Program-made: the position numbers and the translations under genes | Shown: positions 6,139 through 6,265 of the stretch, piece by piece | Layout: the number at the start of each line of letters is the position of its first letter | Position numbering within the stretch: position 1 is the stretch's first letter | DNA from: Asaia bogorensis | GTDB taxonomy: Bacteria > Pseudomonadota > Alphaproteobacteria > Acetobacterales > Acetobacteraceae | Assembly (NCBI GenBank): GCA_945873675.1 | Contig: CAMCEP010000170.1 | Span: 1 to 6,265, forward strand | Direction of reading: 5' to 3' | DNA: 6,265 nucleotides | The notes under the pieces: model-generated | What the model saw: only the letters and a program-made list of their open reading frames with translations | Database searches by the model: none | Told to the model about the DNA's origin: nothing

Positions 6139-6173
6139 AAAAAGGGCCCGGGGGAGGCTTCCCCCGAACCCTT
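6139..6173 (-). terminator. Rho-independent terminator between the rplY-like gene and pth
   Basis: On the - strand a GC-rich hairpin is followed directly by five Ts (6143-6139). Core stem of 7 bp pairs 6166-6160 with 6155-6149 (CGGGGGA with TCCCCCG), with a 4-nt loop at 6159-6156. After a 2-by-2 internal mismatch it extends through CCC/GGG (6169-6171 with 6144-6146) and two A-T pairs using the A-tract. The orientation ends transcription coming from the ribosomal protein gene. The T-tract ends only 14 nt before the pth ATG. Confidence 0.8.
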
Positions 6174-6184
6174 GATGTCCAGAA

Positions 6185-6203
6185 ACAGGGGCGAAACCCC
6201 TGT
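6185..6203 (-). terminator. Second hairpin just after the rplY-like stop codon
   Basis: A perfect 7-bp inverted repeat (ACAGGGG with CCCCTGT) surrounds a 5-nt loop at 6192-6196. It begins 5 nt after the stop codon TAA (6211-6209). On the - strand it is followed by TTCTGG, not a real T-tract, so alone it is a weak terminator. It more likely protects the 3' end of the mRNA or works in tandem with the stronger terminator 12 nt further on. Confidence 0.5.
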
Positions 6204-6208
6204 CCAGC

Positions 6209-6265
6209 TTACTTCTTCTTCGCGGGCCCCTTGGCCGACGCGGCGGCACCAGCGGCAGGCGCCTT
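6209..6265 (-). CDS. rplY: C-terminal end of probable 50S ribosomal protein L25/Ctc (partial)
   Basis: Only the last 18 codons and the TAA stop are in the window; the gene continues beyond base 6265. The tail reads KAPAAGAAASAKGPAKKK, a Lys/Ala/Pro-rich disordered end typical of alphaproteobacterial L25 (general stress protein Ctc type), which binds 5S rRNA through its N-terminal domain. Known synteny, with rplY directly upstream of pth in many alphaproteobacteria, supports the assignment. Similar Ala/Lys tails occur on other nucleic-acid-binding proteins, so identity rests largely on position. Two hairpins follow the stop codon. Confidence 0.6.
   Translation of the reverse strand, partial: KAPAAGAAASAKGPAKKK

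Overview
The window is GC-rich (clearly above 60%), with dense gene packing, overlapping start and stop codons and strongly GC-biased third codon positions. Together with the gene order rplY-pth-hypothetical-ychF, this suggests an alphaproteobacterium. Acetobacteraceae/Rhodospirillales is my best guess, but that is an impression and not a demonstrated placement.

Layout. The left two thirds (1-3947) are read on the + strand. First comes the 3' part of a DHA2-family (EmrB/QacA-like, 14-TM) MFS drug/metabolite exporter, cut by the window edge. After a 57-nt gap follows a tight three-gene cassette: a crotonase-fold enoyl-CoA hydratase/isomerase, a short-chain dehydrogenase of the 2,4-dienoyl-CoA reductase (DECR) type, and a second, divergent crotonase. 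The genes in the cassette are 3 nt apart or overlap by ATGA, so they are almost certainly one transcript. The right third (3949-6265) is read on the - strand, convergent with the cassette. In transcription order it holds the last 18 codons of a protein that looks like ribosomal protein L25/Ctc (rplY), a two-hairpin intergenic segment with a textbook rho-independent terminator, pth (peptidyl-tRNA hydrolase), a small alanine-rich protein of unknown function, and ychF (Obg-family ribosome-associated ATPase).

How the genes work together. The - strand block is a housekeeping translation cluster: a 5S rRNA-binding protein, the enzyme that rescues dropped-off peptidyl-tRNA, and a ribosome-binding P-loop ATPase. 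The unknown protein is wedged between the last two with translational coupling on both sides. The + strand cassette looks like an acyl-CoA side pathway. A DECR-type reductase turns 2,4-dienoyl-CoA into 3-enoyl-CoA, which needs a crotonase-fold isomerase or hydratase to continue through beta-oxidation. Both crotonases lack the classical catalytic Glu pair, and at least the second carries an acidic residue at the PaaG-type isomerase position. No thiolase, acyl-CoA ligase, dehydrogenase or regulator is visible, so the substrate is unknown.

No RNA gene, CRISPR array, insertion sequence or prophage feature was seen. The least ordinary points are the active-site substitutions in the three cassette enzymes, the terminator 14 nt upstream of the pth start codon, a three-codon mini-ORF overlapping that start codon, and the conserved-looking but unrecognised Ala-rich gene.
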